From Streptomyces sp. NRRL F-2664 (GTDB lineage: Bacteria > Actinomycetota > Actinomycetes > Streptomycetales > Streptomycetaceae): a stretch of 64,000 nt of DNA. How positions within the stretch are numbered: the stretch's first letter is position 1; each line of letters begins with the position of its first letter. A program made the position numbers and the translations under genes. The stretch spans positions 81,517 to 145,516 of the forward strand of contig NZ_JOFX01000010.1 of the NCBI RefSeq assembly GCF_000719345.1. The letters are read 5' to 3'. A model generated the notes under the pieces. That model was given only the letters and a program-made list of their open reading frames with translations, had not been told where the DNA came from and did no database searches. This document shows, in pieces, positions 17,152 to 29,542 of the stretch.

Positions 17152-18294
17152 ATGCACAAGACCCTGATCGTGACCAACGACTTCCCGCCGAGACCGGGCG
17201 GCATCCAGGCCTTCCTCCACAACATGGCGCTACGGCTGGACCCCGACCGGGTCGTCGTCTACGCCTCCACGTGGAAGCACGGCGCGGAGGGCCGCGAGGC
17301 CACCGCGGCCTTCGACGCGGAACAGCCCTTCGAGGTGGTCCGCGACCGCACGACGATGCTGCTGCCCACCCCGCGCGTGACGCGCCGGGCGGTCGCCCTG
17401 CTGCGCGAACACGGCTGCGAGTCCGTGTGGTTCGGGGCCGCCGCCCCGCTCGGGCTGATGGGACCGGCGCTGCGCCGGGCGGGCGCCCGGCGGATCGTGG
17501 CGACCACCCACGGGCACGAGGCGGGCTGGGCCCAGCTCCCGGCCGCGCGGCAGCTGCTGCGGCGGATCGGCGAGGGCACGGACACGCTGACGTACCTGGG
17601 GGAGTACACGCGCTCGCGGATCGCCTCGGCGGTCACGGACCGGGCGGCGGCGCGGATGGTGCACCTCCCGCCGGGAGTCGACGAGAAGACCTTCCACGCG
17701 GCGTCGGGCGGCGACGAGGTCCGGGCCCGGCTCGGCCTCTCGGACCGGCCCGTGGTGGTGTGCGTGTCGCGACTGGTGCCGCGCAAGGGCCAGGACACCC
17801 TGATCGAGGCCATGCCGCGGATCCTGGCCGCGGTGCCGGACGCCGTGCTGCTGGTCGTCGGCGGCGGACCGTACGAGGCGGACCTGCGCGCGCTGGCGAC
17901 GTCCACGGGCGTGGCCGGTTCGGTGGTCTTCACGGGCGCGGTCCCCTGGTCGCAGCTCCCCGCGCACTACGGCGCGGGCGACGTCTTCGCCATGCCCTGC
18001 CGGACCCGGCGCGGCGGCCTGGACGTGGAGGGGCTCGGCATCGTCTACCTGGAGGCCTCGGCAACGGGCCTGCCGGTGGTCGCGGGCGACTCGGGCGGGG
18101 CGCCGGACGCGGTGCTGGACGGCGAGACGGGCTGGGTCGTGCGGGGCGGTGCGCCCGAGGAGGCGGCGGACCGGATCGTGGCCCTGCTGAAGGATCCCGA
18201 CCTGCGGGCCCGGATGGGCGAGCGCGGTCGCGCCTGGGTCGAGGAGAAGTGGCGCTGGGACCTGCTGGCGGACCGTCTGCGCGCGCTGTTGTAG
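17152..18294 (+). CDS. pimB: GT4 mannosyltransferase, PimB-type
   Basis: The 380-residue GT-B glycosyltransferase starts with LIVTNDFPPRPGGIQ, the glycine-rich loop of the acceptor domain. The C-terminal donor domain has CVSRLVPRKGQD and an EX7E-type motif around GLDVEGLGIVYLEASATG. It resembles PimB', which adds the second mannose to phosphatidylinositol monomannoside using GDP-mannose at the inner membrane face. Length matches. The ATG at 17152 is the only start giving the conserved N-terminus; a longer open frame upstream is the shadow of the preceding gene. Other GT4 roles remain possible. Confidence 0.82.
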   Translation: MHKTLIVTNDFPPRPGGIQAFLHNMALRLDPDRVVVYASTWKHGAEGREATAAFDAEQPFEVVRDRTTMLLPTPRVTRRAVALLREHGCESVWFGAAAPLGLMGPALRRAGARRIVATTHGHEAGWAQLPAARQLLRRIGEGTDTLTYLGEYTRSRIASAVTDRAAARMVHLPPGVDEKTFHAASGGDEVRARLGLSDRPVVVCVSRLVPRKGQDTLIEAMPRILAAVPDAVLLVVGGGPYEADLRALATSTGVAGSVVFTGAVPWSQLPAHYGAGDVFAMPCRTRRGGLDVEGLGIVYLEASATGLPVVAGDSGGAPDAVLDGETGWVVRGGAPEEAADRIVALLKDPDLRARMGERGRAWVEEKWRWDLLADRLRALL

Positions 18295-21848
<3,554 letters not shown>

Positions 21849-22091
21849 GACTGCTGCTCCTCTGGGCGCCATCGCCACCATGTGGACCGACCGGACGTTA
21901 CCCACCGGTAGTGGGTTCCCGATAGAGGGAACCGGCCAGATGTTCCGTGCGTCACATTCTGCACTCGCGCGGTCCGGCCCCGACGCGCCGACAGTAGTCG
22001 AACCCGTCGCCGACTCGGAAGTAACCGCAGGTAGGCCCGGCTTTCACAGGGCCACTACCAGCTCCTCACCAGCCCCCCTAGGGTTGTCCGC

Positions 22092-22907
22092 ATGGTTGGC
22101 AGCTTGCGGGGCGCAGAACACGGGACGAGCGGATCGAGCCGCACACGGGTCCACGTCGTGAGCGACGTGCACGGCAACACCGAGGCCCTGGCACGCGCCG
22201 GCGACGGCGCCGACGCCCTCATCTGCCTCGGAGACCTCGTCCTCTTCCTCGACTACGCCGACCACTCGCGCGGCATCTTCCCCGACCTGTTCGGCGTCGA
22301 GAACGCCGACCTCATCGTCGAGCTGCGCACCCAGCGCCGCTTCGAGGAGGCCCACGCCCTCGGCCGCCGGCTGTGGGCGGGACTCGACCGCGAGCAGGTG
22401 ATCGAGGACGCGGTACGCCGCCAGTACGCGCAGATGTTCGCCGCCTTCCCCCGCCCCACCTACGCCACCTACGGCAACGTCGACATCCCGGCCCTCTGGC
22501 CCGAGTACGCCGACCGGCACGGCCTCACCGTCCTCGACGGCCAGCGGGTCGAGATCGCCGGCCGCGTCTTCGGCTTCGTCGGCGGCGGACTCCCCTCGCC
22601 CATGCGCACCCCCTATGAAGTGGACGTGGAGGAGTACGCCGCGAAGGTCGAGGCCCTCGGCGAGGTCGACGTCCTCTGCTCGCACATCCCGCCGGAAGTG
22701 CCCGAGCTCTGCTACGACACCGTCGCACGCCGCTTCGAACGGGGCAGTGAGGCCCTGCTCGCCGCCATCCGCCGCACCCGCCCCCGCTACGCCCTCTTCG
22801 GCCACGTCCACCAGCCCCTCGCCCGGCGGATGCGCATCGGCGCCACCGAGTGCGTGAACGTCGGTCACTTCGCCTCCACCGGCCGCCCCTGGGCCATGGA
22901 GTGGTGA
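22092..22907 (+). CDS. Calcineurin-like metallophosphoesterase
   Basis: The 271-residue protein shows the metallophosphoesterase ligand set in order: DVHGN (about 24-28), CLGDL, YGNVD, CSHIPPE and GHVHQ. It probably uses two metal ions to hydrolyse a phosphomonoester or diester; substrate is unknown. An inserted helical segment (about 50-105) separates motifs II and III. TAGGGT (22079-22084) lies 7 bp before the ATG, so the transcript is probably leaderless. No operon partner is obvious; the next gene follows after 135 bp. Confidence 0.85.
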   Translation: MVGSLRGAEHGTSGSSRTRVHVVSDVHGNTEALARAGDGADALICLGDLVLFLDYADHSRGIFPDLFGVENADLIVELRTQRRFEEAHALGRRLWAGLDREQVIEDAVRRQYAQMFAAFPRPTYATYGNVDIPALWPEYADRHGLTVLDGQRVEIAGRVFGFVGGGLPSPMRTPYEVDVEEYAAKVEALGEVDVLCSHIPPEVPELCYDTVARRFERGSEALLAAIRRTRPRYALFGHVHQPLARRMRIGATECVNVGHFASTGRPWAMEW

Positions 22908-23042
22908 GAACCGGCCGCTTCGGCGCCGCCCGGACCCGGCCCGGGGAGCCTCTGGAGTGGCGGCGTCCGCACGCGCGGTAGCCTTCACGCGGCGGCCGGA
23001 GGCCGTACACATCCTCGAACAATCTCCGGAGGAGCGACCGCG

Positions 23043-23483
23043 ATGGCGGAACACACCAGCTCAAGCATCACGATCGACGCCGCGCCCGGCGACGTGATGG
23101 CCGTGATCGCCGACTTCGCCCGCTACCCCGAGTGGACCGGCGAGGTGAAGGAGGCCGAGGTCCTCGCCACCGACGCCGACGGCCGGGCCGAGAAGGTCCG
23201 ACTGCTGCTCGACGCGGGCGCGATCAAGGACGACCACACCCTCGCCTACACCTGGAAGGGCACCGACGAGGTCAGCTGGACCCTGGACAAGTCGCAGATG
23301 CTGCGCCAGCTCGACGGCTCCTACCGGCTCGCCCCGGTGGACGGCGGCAAGCGCACCGAGGTCACCTACCAGCTGACCGTCGACGTCAAGATCCCCATGC
23401 TCGGCATGATCAAGCGCAAGGCCGAGAAGGTCATCATCGACCGCGCCCTGGCCGGCCTGAAGAAGCGCGTCGAGTCCGTCTGA
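23043..23483 (+). CDS. SRPBCC (START-like) ligand-binding protein
   Basis: The 146-residue protein has the SRPBCC/polyketide-cyclase-like pattern: SSSITIDAAPGDVMAVIADFARYPEWTGEVKEAEVL at the start, a seven-stranded sheet, and a C-terminal helix (KVIIDRALAGLKKRVESV). These proteins bind hydrophobic ligands, often lipids. A clear GGAGGAG lies 5-10 nt before the ATG. It heads a co-oriented set with an ArsA-like ATPase, DUF5304 protein and glucokinase, but its ligand is unknown. Confidence 0.85.
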   Translation: MAEHTSSSITIDAAPGDVMAVIADFARYPEWTGEVKEAEVLATDADGRAEKVRLLLDAGAIKDDHTLAYTWKGTDEVSWTLDKSQMLRQLDGSYRLAPVDGGKRTEVTYQLTVDVKIPMLGMIKRKAEKVIIDRALAGLKKRVESV

Positions 23484-23582
23484 CCGACCGCACCGGGAGT
23501 GCCGCGCCCACCCGGGGCGGCACCCCGCCGGGCCCCCTCGCGGCCCGCGCGCGGCGCCCCCCACCGACCCGGAGCACCCCCC

Positions 23583-24740
23583 ATGCACACCCTGCTCATC
23601 ACCGGCCCCGGCGGGGCCGGGCGGACCACCGTCGCCGCCGCCACCGCCCTCGCCGCCGCCCGCCGCGGCCGCCGGGTGCTGCTGCTCTCCGGCGACCCGG
23701 GCGACCCGCTCCCCGAACTCCTCGGCGCCCCCCTCCCGCCCGGCCTGCGCATCGCCGGGGTCGACTCCGGCCAGGAGTTCCGCGACGAACTCGCCGCGCT
23801 CCAGGAACGCGGATCCGCCCTGCTCTCGATGGTCGGCGCCCGCCCGCTCGCCGCCGAGGAACTCACCGAACTGCCCGGCGCCGAACAGTTCGCCCTCCTG
23901 CGCGCCCTGCGCCGGGCCGCCGCCGCACCCGGCACCGACCTCGTCGTCGTCGACCTGCCCCCGCTCCACCAGGCCGTCGCCGCCCTCGCCCTGCCCGCCC
24001 AACTGCGCCGCTACCTCGCCCGCCTGCTCCCCACCGAGAAGCAGGCCGCCAGGGCCCTGCGGCCCGTACTCGCCCAGCTGGCAGGCGTTCCCATGCCCGC
24101 CCAGTGGCTCTACGAGGCCGCCGCACGCTGGGACGAGGAGCTCGCCGCCGTCCAGGCCGTCGTCGAGGCCGACACCACCGACGTCCGCCTGGTCGCCGAG
24201 CCCGGACCGGCCGCCGCCGAAGCCCTCCGCCTGGGACGGCTCGGCCTCGCCCTCCACCAGCTGCCCGTCTCCGCCGTCGTCGCCAACCGGACGGTCCCGC
24301 CCGGCTCCGCCGATCCCTGGCTCGCCGGACTCGCCGCCCAACAGGACAAATACGCCGCCGAGTGGGCCTGTGAGGGCCCCGTGGTGCCCCTCGCCCATCT
24401 CGGCCCCGACCCCCGGGGCCAGGACGACCTCGGCCGGCTCGCCGCCGACGGCGCACTCGTCCCGGACGCGCCCGCCCCCCGCCCCGCCTGGACCGTCGAG
24501 GACCGGCTCGCCGAGGAGGGGTTCCTCGTCTGGGTGGTTCCGCTGCCCGGCGCCCACAAGCGCGACCTCGGCCTCGTCCGCCGCGGCGACGAGCTGCTCC
24601 TCACCGCCGGCCCGCACCGCAGGACCGTTCCCCTGCCCTCCGCGCTGCGCCGCTGCACCGTCTCCGGCGCCGCCCTCACCGAGGGCCGGCTCCGCATCCG
24701 CTTCACCCCCGACCCGGGCCTGTGGCCCCGTACGCGCTGA
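23583..24740 (+). CDS. ArsA/GET3-like ATPase homologue with altered P-loop
   Basis: The 385-residue protein has an N-terminal SIMIBI-type NTPase layout: GPGGAGRTT (8-16), LLLSGDPGD as the switch-like Asp motif, and LVVVDLPP. A C-terminal small domain (WVVPLPGAHKRDLGLVRRGDELLL) resembles the ArsA/HSP20-like tail domain. In the deviant Walker A motif (GKGGxGKT) both lysines are replaced, by Pro and Arg, so ATP hydrolysis is doubtful. ATG 23583 begins the P-loop strand; an upstream in-frame start would add an Arg/Pro-rich stretch. It lies downstream of the START-like gene. Confidence 0.8.
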   Translation: MHTLLITGPGGAGRTTVAAATALAAARRGRRVLLLSGDPGDPLPELLGAPLPPGLRIAGVDSGQEFRDELAALQERGSALLSMVGARPLAAEELTELPGAEQFALLRALRRAAAAPGTDLVVVDLPPLHQAVAALALPAQLRRYLARLLPTEKQAARALRPVLAQLAGVPMPAQWLYEAAARWDEELAAVQAVVEADTTDVRLVAEPGPAAAEALRLGRLGLALHQLPVSAVVANRTVPPGSADPWLAGLAAQQDKYAAEWACEGPVVPLAHLGPDPRGQDDLGRLAADGALVPDAPAPRPAWTVEDRLAEEGFLVWVVPLPGAHKRDLGLVRRGDELLLTAGPHRRTVPLPSALRRCTVSGAALTEGRLRIRFTPDPGLWPRTR

Positions 24741-24815
24741 ACGGCATACCCCCGTTCGGGTACCGTCGGAGGTAGACAGCAAGCACGCCCAGCAGCCGCC
24801 GCAGGAGAGTCCGCC

Positions 24816-25277
24816 ATGAGCGAGGCCACCGACCGCCCCACCGACGACGCCTGGGCCAAGGCCTGTGCCGAGGACCTCGCCGCCGAGAAGGAGCGCCTGC
24901 GCGGACAGGGCCAGGCCGGCCCCGGAAGCACCGGGACCGCGGCCGAGGAACTGTTCAAGCTCTTCGAGGCCGTCGCCGACAAGGTCTCCGCCCTGAACAA
25001 CCCGCTGTTCGGAGCCGCCGCACAGGGTGCCGTCCGGCAGATCGTCGACCAGGCGAAGACCGCCGCCAAGCCCGTCGTCGAACGCAACCCGGAGGTCTTC
25101 GACCACCTCGCGGCCGCCGGCTCCGAGCTGCTCGCCGCCTACCGGTCCGCCGTCGAGGGCCACGAGGGACGCTGGACCCGGGGCGAGACCCGCGCACCTC
25201 GCCGGCCGTCCGACGACCGCGATCCGCGCGGGGACGGCCCCGACGACGGCCCGGCCGAGCGGATCGATCTCGACTGA
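24816..25277 (+). CDS. DUF5304 family protein
   Basis: The 153-residue soluble protein has a helical core (EELFKLFEAVADKVSALNNPLFGAAAQGAVRQIVDQAKT) and an acidic, disordered C-terminus (SDDRDPRGDGPDDGPAERIDLD). It fits the actinobacterial DUF5304 family, function unknown. GGAGAG lies 6 nt before the ATG. Position between the ArsA-like and glucokinase genes is conserved in Streptomyces as I recall it. Confidence 0.78.
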   Translation: MSEATDRPTDDAWAKACAEDLAAEKERLRGQGQAGPGSTGTAAEELFKLFEAVADKVSALNNPLFGAAAQGAVRQIVDQAKTAAKPVVERNPEVFDHLAAAGSELLAAYRSAVEGHEGRWTRGETRAPRRPSDDRDPRGDGPDDGPAERIDLD

Positions 25278-25338
25278 ACCCGCGGCGCCCTCGGGTACCG
25301 TTGGCCATGGCGGGGTTTGACCGGAAACCGAGGGACTA

Positions 25339-26280
25339 ATGGGACTCACCATCGGCGTCGACATCGGCGGCACGAAGATCGCGGCCGGCGTGGTCGACGA
25401 AGAGGGCACGATCCTTGAGACGTACAAGGTGCCCACTCCGCCGACGGCGGACGGAGTGACGGAGGCCATCTGCGCCGCCGTCTCCGAGGTCAGCAGCAAC
25501 CACGCCATCGAGGCCGTCGGTATCGGCGCCGCCGGATACGTGGACGACAAGCGCGCGACCGTGCTCTTCGCGCCGAACATCAACTGGCGCCACGAGCCGC
25601 TCAAGGACAAGGTCGAGCAGCGCATCGGCCTCCCCGTCGTCGTCGAGAACGACGCGAACTGCGCGGCCTGGGGCGAATACCGCTTCGGCGCCGGCCAGGG
25701 CCACGACGACGTCATCTGCATCACGCTCGGCACCGGCCTGGGTGGCGGCATCATCATCGGCAACAAGCTGCGGCGCGGACGCTTCGGCGTCGCCGCCGAG
25801 TTCGGCCACATCCGGGTCGTCCCGGACGGCCTGCTGTGCGGCTGCGGCAGCCAGGGCTGCTGGGAGCAGTACGCCTCCGGACGCGCCCTCGTCCGCTACG
25901 CCAAGCAGCGCGCGAACGCCACCCCGGAGAACGCCACCGTCCTGCTCGGCCTCGGCGACGGCACCCCCGAGGGCATCGAGGGCAAGCACATCAGCGAGGC
26001 CGCCCGGCAGGGCGACAAGGTGGCCGTCGACGCCTTCCGCGAACTGGCGCGCTGGGCCGGCGCCGGCCTCGCCGACCTGGCGTCCCTCTTCGACCCGTCG
26101 GCGTTCATCGTCGGCGGCGGCGTCTCCGACGAGGGCGACCTGGTCCTCGACCCGATCCGCAAGTCCTTCAAGCGCTGGCTGGTCGGCGGGGCCTGGCGCC
26201 CGCACGCCCAGGTGCTCGCCGCACAGCTCGGCGGCAAGGCCGGACTCGTCGGCGCGGCCGACCTGGCCCGCCAGGGCTGA
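25339..26280 (+). CDS. glkA: ROK-family glucokinase
   Basis: The 313-residue enzyme phosphorylates glucose with ATP. The phosphate-binding loop is GVDIGGTKIAAGVV (5-18); the ROK sugar site appears in ENDANCAAWGEYRFGAG and ITLGTGLGGG; the zinc-binding motif is CGCGSQGCWEQYASG. In Streptomyces this glucokinase is also central to glucose repression of secondary metabolism. It probably has its own promoter: TCGGGTACCGT upstream is shared with the DUF5304 leader. A strong hairpin terminator follows. Confidence 0.95.
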   Translation: MGLTIGVDIGGTKIAAGVVDEEGTILETYKVPTPPTADGVTEAICAAVSEVSSNHAIEAVGIGAAGYVDDKRATVLFAPNINWRHEPLKDKVEQRIGLPVVVENDANCAAWGEYRFGAGQGHDDVICITLGTGLGGGIIIGNKLRRGRFGVAAEFGHIRVVPDGLLCGCGSQGCWEQYASGRALVRYAKQRANATPENATVLLGLGDGTPEGIEGKHISEAARQGDKVAVDAFRELARWAGAGLADLASLFDPSAFIVGGGVSDEGDLVLDPIRKSFKRWLVGGAWRPHAQVLAAQLGGKAGLVGAADLARQG

Positions 26281-26296
26281 CCCCCTTCCGCCCGGA

Positions 26297-26331
26297 CCGC
26301 CCGCCGCGCCCCTTGGGGGAGCGGCGGGCGG
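26297..26331 (+). terminator. Terminator after glkA
   Basis: An 11-bp perfect stem (26297-26307 with 26321-26331) encloses a second CCCC/GGGG stem, 17 bp after the glkA stop. Confidence 0.8.
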
Positions 26332-26349
26332 CTGCGTATCTTGCGGTGC

Positions 26350-27117
26350 ATGGACATGGACCAGTCGCCGCCCCCGCTGCCGAAGTCCCGTACGGAGCCC
26401 GACGGTTCCACAGTGATCCGGGTTCTCGGATACAACGTCCGCTCGCTGCGCGACGACGAGGAGGCGCTCGTCCGGGTCGTCCGGGCCTGCGAGCCGGACC
26501 TGGTCCTCGTACAGGAGGCGCCGCGCTTCTTCCGCTGGCGCAAACACGCGGCCCGGCTGGCCAGGAAATGCGACCTGGTGGTCCTGGGAGGGGGAGCGAC
26601 CGCGACCGGACCGCTGCTGCTGTGCTCGCTGCGGGTCTTCGCGGAGCGGACCGAGGACGTCCTGCTCCCGCACACCCCCGGACTCCACCGGCGCGGCCTG
26701 GCCACGGCCGTCGTCCGCATCGGCGGCGTACGTGTGGGCGTGGTCTCGGCGCACCTGTCGCTGGACCGGGCGCAGCGGCGGGCCCAGGCCGACCTCCTCC
26801 TCGACCGGATCGCCGCGCTGGACACCCCGTACGGGATCGCCGCGTGCGACGTCAACGAGGGACCGGGCGGCCCTGCCTTCGGGCGGCTCGCCCAGGCCCT
26901 CCAGGACTGCTGGGCCGTCGCCCCGTGGGGCGGGGAGCGGACCTTCCCGGCGGGCGCGCCGGACCGGCGGATCGATGCCGTCTTCGCCACGGCGGGGGTG
27001 GAGGTGCTGGCCTGCGGGGTCCCTGCGGGGCTGGCGGGGGTGGCGGCCGCGGACCTGCGGTCGGCGACGGATCACCTTCCGGTGCTGGCGGCGTTGCGGC
27101 TGCCGGCTGCGCCGTAG
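26350..27117 (+). CDS. Endonuclease/exonuclease/phosphatase family protein
   Basis: The 255-residue protein has the EEP fold signature: RVLGYNVRSL near the N-terminus, LVLVQEAP (metal-binding Glu), VVSAHLSLDRAQRRAQ, ACDVNEGPGG and a terminal TDHLPVLAAL with the catalytic Asp-His pair. It probably cleaves a phosphodiester; nucleic acid or lipid substrate cannot be told. ATG 26350 is chosen because TATCTT lies 7 bp upstream (leaderless); a TTG at 26341 is also in frame. Confidence 0.85.
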   Translation: MDMDQSPPPLPKSRTEPDGSTVIRVLGYNVRSLRDDEEALVRVVRACEPDLVLVQEAPRFFRWRKHAARLARKCDLVVLGGGATATGPLLLCSLRVFAERTEDVLLPHTPGLHRRGLATAVVRIGGVRVGVVSAHLSLDRAQRRAQADLLLDRIAALDTPYGIAACDVNEGPGGPAFGRLAQALQDCWAVAPWGGERTFPAGAPDRRIDAVFATAGVEVLACGVPAGLAGVAAADLRSATDHLPVLAALRLPAAP

Positions 27118-27144
27118 CTCCTGGGGCCGGGTACGGCGCCGTTG

Positions 27145-27190
27145 CCGGGGCCCCGCCCCCGGACCCCCGCGCCTCGAACGCCGGCGGGGC
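27145..27190. repeat. Extragenic GC-rich repeat, copy 1
   Basis: An imperfect hairpin element with the core TCGAACGCCGGCGGGGC (27174-27190) recurs at 56677-56720 with the same 17-nt core and similar flanks. It lies between convergent genes and may act as a terminator; it looks like a dispersed streptomycete extragenic repeat. Confidence 0.6.
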
Positions 27191-27252
27191 TGGAGGCTGC
27201 GGGCCGCTGCCCCGGCGCCCGCGCCTCCGACACCCAGCCCGTACAGGTCCGG

Positions 27253-27819
27253 TCAGACGACCGCGCCGCGGCCCGGGTCGTCGTCCTCGTCGTCGCCGTG
27301 CTGCATGCGCGCGACCAGGGTCGCGAAGCCGCCCAGGAAGCCGCCGATGCCCAGGGTCGTCAGCCACCAGGTCATGTCCCACTGCAGCAGCACCGCCAGC
27401 AGCAGGAGGACCGGGCCGCCGACCACCGCCAGCCACGCGAACTTCGCCGTCGTGTCCGCCGGCGGGAGCTCCGGCTCGGGCTGGACGAAGTGTCCCTCGT
27501 CCGCCGCGGCCGCCTCGTCGTCGGGCTCCGCCGGCGAATGGTCGCGGGGGCCCGCCATGCCCACGCCCGGGGCGAAGACCACCGAGCTGCCCAGCGTGGG
27601 AGCCGGCGCGGCCGGCGGCTCAGGCTCGGCGTCCGGGCCCGGCTCCGGCGGCAGCGGCTTGACGTCCTCCTCCGGCAGCAGGAGGTTCTCGATGGGCTGG
27701 AACGGCCGCGACCCCGGCGGGTCCGGCGGCTCCTGCCCGTACCCGGCCACGATCGCTGCCCACGCCGCTTCCTCGTCCAGCGGCGGCACACCGCCCGACT
27801 GCTCCTCGTGCTCAGCCAC
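27253..27819 (-). CDS. Hypothetical protein with C-terminal membrane hairpin
   Basis: The 188-residue protein has a long acidic, proline-rich N-terminal region (EPPDPPGSRPFQP, PLPPEPGPDAEPEPP) and two C-terminal membrane helices (about 135-175), ending in an acidic tail (HGDDEDDDPG). I do not recognise a functional domain. GTG 27819 is preferred: it follows GAGGGGG and overlaps the upstream hydrolase stop by 8 bp, indicating one operon. A longer frame from 27903 is shadow of the hydrolase gene. Confidence 0.7.
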   Translation of the reverse strand: MAEHEEQSGGVPPLDEEAAWAAIVAGYGQEPPDPPGSRPFQPIENLLLPEEDVKPLPPEPGPDAEPEPPAAPAPTLGSSVVFAPGVGMAGPRDHSPAEPDDEAAAADEGHFVQPEPELPPADTTAKFAWLAVVGGPVLLLLAVLLQWDMTWWLTTLGIGGFLGGFATLVARMQHGDDEDDDPGRGAVV

Positions 27820-28591
27820 CGGCCTGCGCCCCCTCCCTGCCCACGCTCTCCGCCAGACGGCCGACGAACGCAAAACTGTCCGCGAAGATCCGCTCCGCGT
27901 CATGGTCCAACGTCGCGACGTGGTAGCTCTGTTCCAGCAGGGTCTCCGTGACGTCCGTCGACGAGACCCGGGCCAGTACGCGCGCCGAGTCGACGGGCGG
28001 CACGACGTGGTCCTGCGGGCTGTGCAGGAGCAGCAGCGGCTGCGTCACCTGCGGCAGCTCGGCGTCCACCAGCCGCAGGAACCTGCGCAGCGAGTGCGCG
28101 GCCCGCGTCGGGACCCGGTCGTAGCCGACCTCCACCGAGCCCGGCTTGGCGATGTCGCTGGCGATGCCGGGCGTCGACCGGATGAAGTGCTGCGCCACCG
28201 GGAGGGCGAAGGCCAGCGGGTCGTGGACCTTGTTCGCCGGGTTGACCAGGACGATGCCGCTGATCGCGTCCCCGTGCTTGGCCGCCAGCCGCAGCGTCAG
28301 CGCACCGCCCATCGACAGCCCGAAGACGAACACCTGCTTGCACCGGTCCAGCAGCTCCCGCAGGGCCCGGTCCACCTCCGCGTACCAGTCCTCCCAGCCC
28401 GTGAGCTGCATGTCCTGCCAGCGTGTCCCGTGCCCGGGCAGCAGCGGCAGCGACACCGTCAGCCCCCGCCCGGCGAGGTACTCGGCCCAGGGGCGCAGGG
28501 ACTGCGGGGAACCGGTGAAGCCGTGGCAGAGAAGGACGCCGACCTCTCCGCCCTCGTGGCGGAACGGCTCGGCTCCAGGGAGGACGGGCAC
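27812..28591 (-). CDS. Alpha/beta hydrolase (carboxylesterase/monoacylglycerol-lipase-like)
   Basis: The 259-residue protein has LLCHGFTGSPQSL (oxyanion loop), the nucleophile elbow GLSMGG (Ser near 93), Asp in HSPQDHVVPP and His in SYHVATLDHD. Length and HGFTGSP match the Est30/monoacylglycerol lipase group of cytosolic esterases. It may release fatty acids from short glycerides, which fits the divergently transcribed acyltransferase gene next to it. Translation continues into the small membrane protein gene by an 8-bp overlap. Confidence 0.86.
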   Translation of the reverse strand: MPVLPGAEPFRHEGGEVGVLLCHGFTGSPQSLRPWAEYLAGRGLTVSLPLLPGHGTRWQDMQLTGWEDWYAEVDRALRELLDRCKQVFVFGLSMGGALTLRLAAKHGDAISGIVLVNPANKVHDPLAFALPVAQHFIRSTPGIASDIAKPGSVEVGYDRVPTRAAHSLRRFLRLVDAELPQVTQPLLLLHSPQDHVVPPVDSARVLARVSSTDVTETLLEQSYHVATLDHDAERIFADSFAFVGRLAESVGREGAQAGG

Positions 28592-28711
28592 CAGGGGTCT
28601 CCTTGATCATGACGTACGCCGGGCGGGTGCGTTGCTCTGTGTGACTTCAAGGTACGCGACCGGGGTGGCACCGGCCAGGGTCGTCGGGCCCCTGCCGGCG
28701 GGGGCACGGGA

Positions 28712-28730
28712 TATGGTCTGTTCGACAGAC
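28712..28730 (+). promoter_or_regulatory. -10 box with inverted repeat before the acyltransferase gene
   Basis: TATGGT (28712-28717) overlaps GTCTGT-TCG-ACAGAC (28716-28730), a perfect 6-bp inverted repeat around the expected transcription start. It could be an operator. Confidence 0.35.
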
Positions 28731-28747
28731 ACAGGAAGGCTTTCGAG

Positions 28748-29503
28748 TTGATCTACGGCGCAATGAAGTTCTCCGTCGGCGGTTCCCTGAAACTCGCTTT
28801 CAGGCCGTGGGTGGAGGGCCTCGAGAACATTCCCGCGGAGGGGCCGGCGATCCTCGCGAGCAATCACCTGTCCTTCTCCGACTCCTTCTTCCTCCCGGCC
28901 GTGCTGGACCGGAAGGTGACCTTCATCGCGAAGGCGGAGTACTTCACCTCTCCCGGGGTCAAGGGCAGGCTGACCGCCGCGTTCTTCAAGGGCGTCGGCC
29001 AGCTCCCGGTGGACCGCTCCGGCGCCCGCGGCGCCGGCGAGGCCGCCATCAAGAGCGGCATCGAGGTCATCGAGCGCGGCGAGCTGTTCGGCATCTACCC
29101 CGAGGGCACGCGTTCGCCCGACGGCCGCCTCTACCGCGGCAAGCCCGGCGGCCTGGCCCGGGTGGCCCTGGCCACCGGCGCGCCCGTGATCCCCGTCGCG
29201 ATGATCGACACGGAGAAGATCCAGCCGCCCGGCAAGATCGTCCCCAAGCTCATGCGCCCGGGCATCCGGATCGGCAAGCCGCTGGACTTCAGCCGCTACC
29301 ACGGCATGGACAACGACCGCTTCATCCTCCGCTCGGTGACCGACGAGGTCATGTACGAGATCATGAAGCTCTCCGGCCAGGAGTACGTCGACATCTACGC
29401 GACGGCGGCCAAGCGGCAGATCGCCGACGCCGAGAAGGCCGCCAAGGACGCCGAGAAGGCCGAGAAGGCCGCCAGGGCGGACAAGGCCGGCAAGGGCGAG
29501 TAG
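28748..29503 (+). CDS. plsC: 1-acyl-sn-glycerol-3-phosphate acyltransferase (PlsC family)
   Basis: The 251-residue protein has the acyltransferase motifs NHLSFSD (HX4D, about 39-45), GVGQLPVDR, YPEGTRSPDGRLYRGKPG and PVIPVAMI. It should acylate lysophosphatidate on the inner membrane face to give phosphatidate. The Lys/Ala/Glu-rich tail (AEKAAKDAEKAEKAARADKAGKGE) is an unusual helical extension. The TTG start has AGGAAGG about 9 nt upstream. It lies just before macS, with 39 bp between. Confidence 0.88.
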   Translation: MIYGAMKFSVGGSLKLAFRPWVEGLENIPAEGPAILASNHLSFSDSFFLPAVLDRKVTFIAKAEYFTSPGVKGRLTAAFFKGVGQLPVDRSGARGAGEAAIKSGIEVIERGELFGIYPEGTRSPDGRLYRGKPGGLARVALATGAPVIPVAMIDTEKIQPPGKIVPKLMRPGIRIGKPLDFSRYHGMDNDRFILRSVTDEVMYEIMKLSGQEYVDIYATAAKRQIADAEKAAKDAEKAEKAARADKAGKGE

Positions 29504-29542
29504 CGGAAGCGGGCGGTACCGCCCGTCAGGGGGGTGGGGGAG

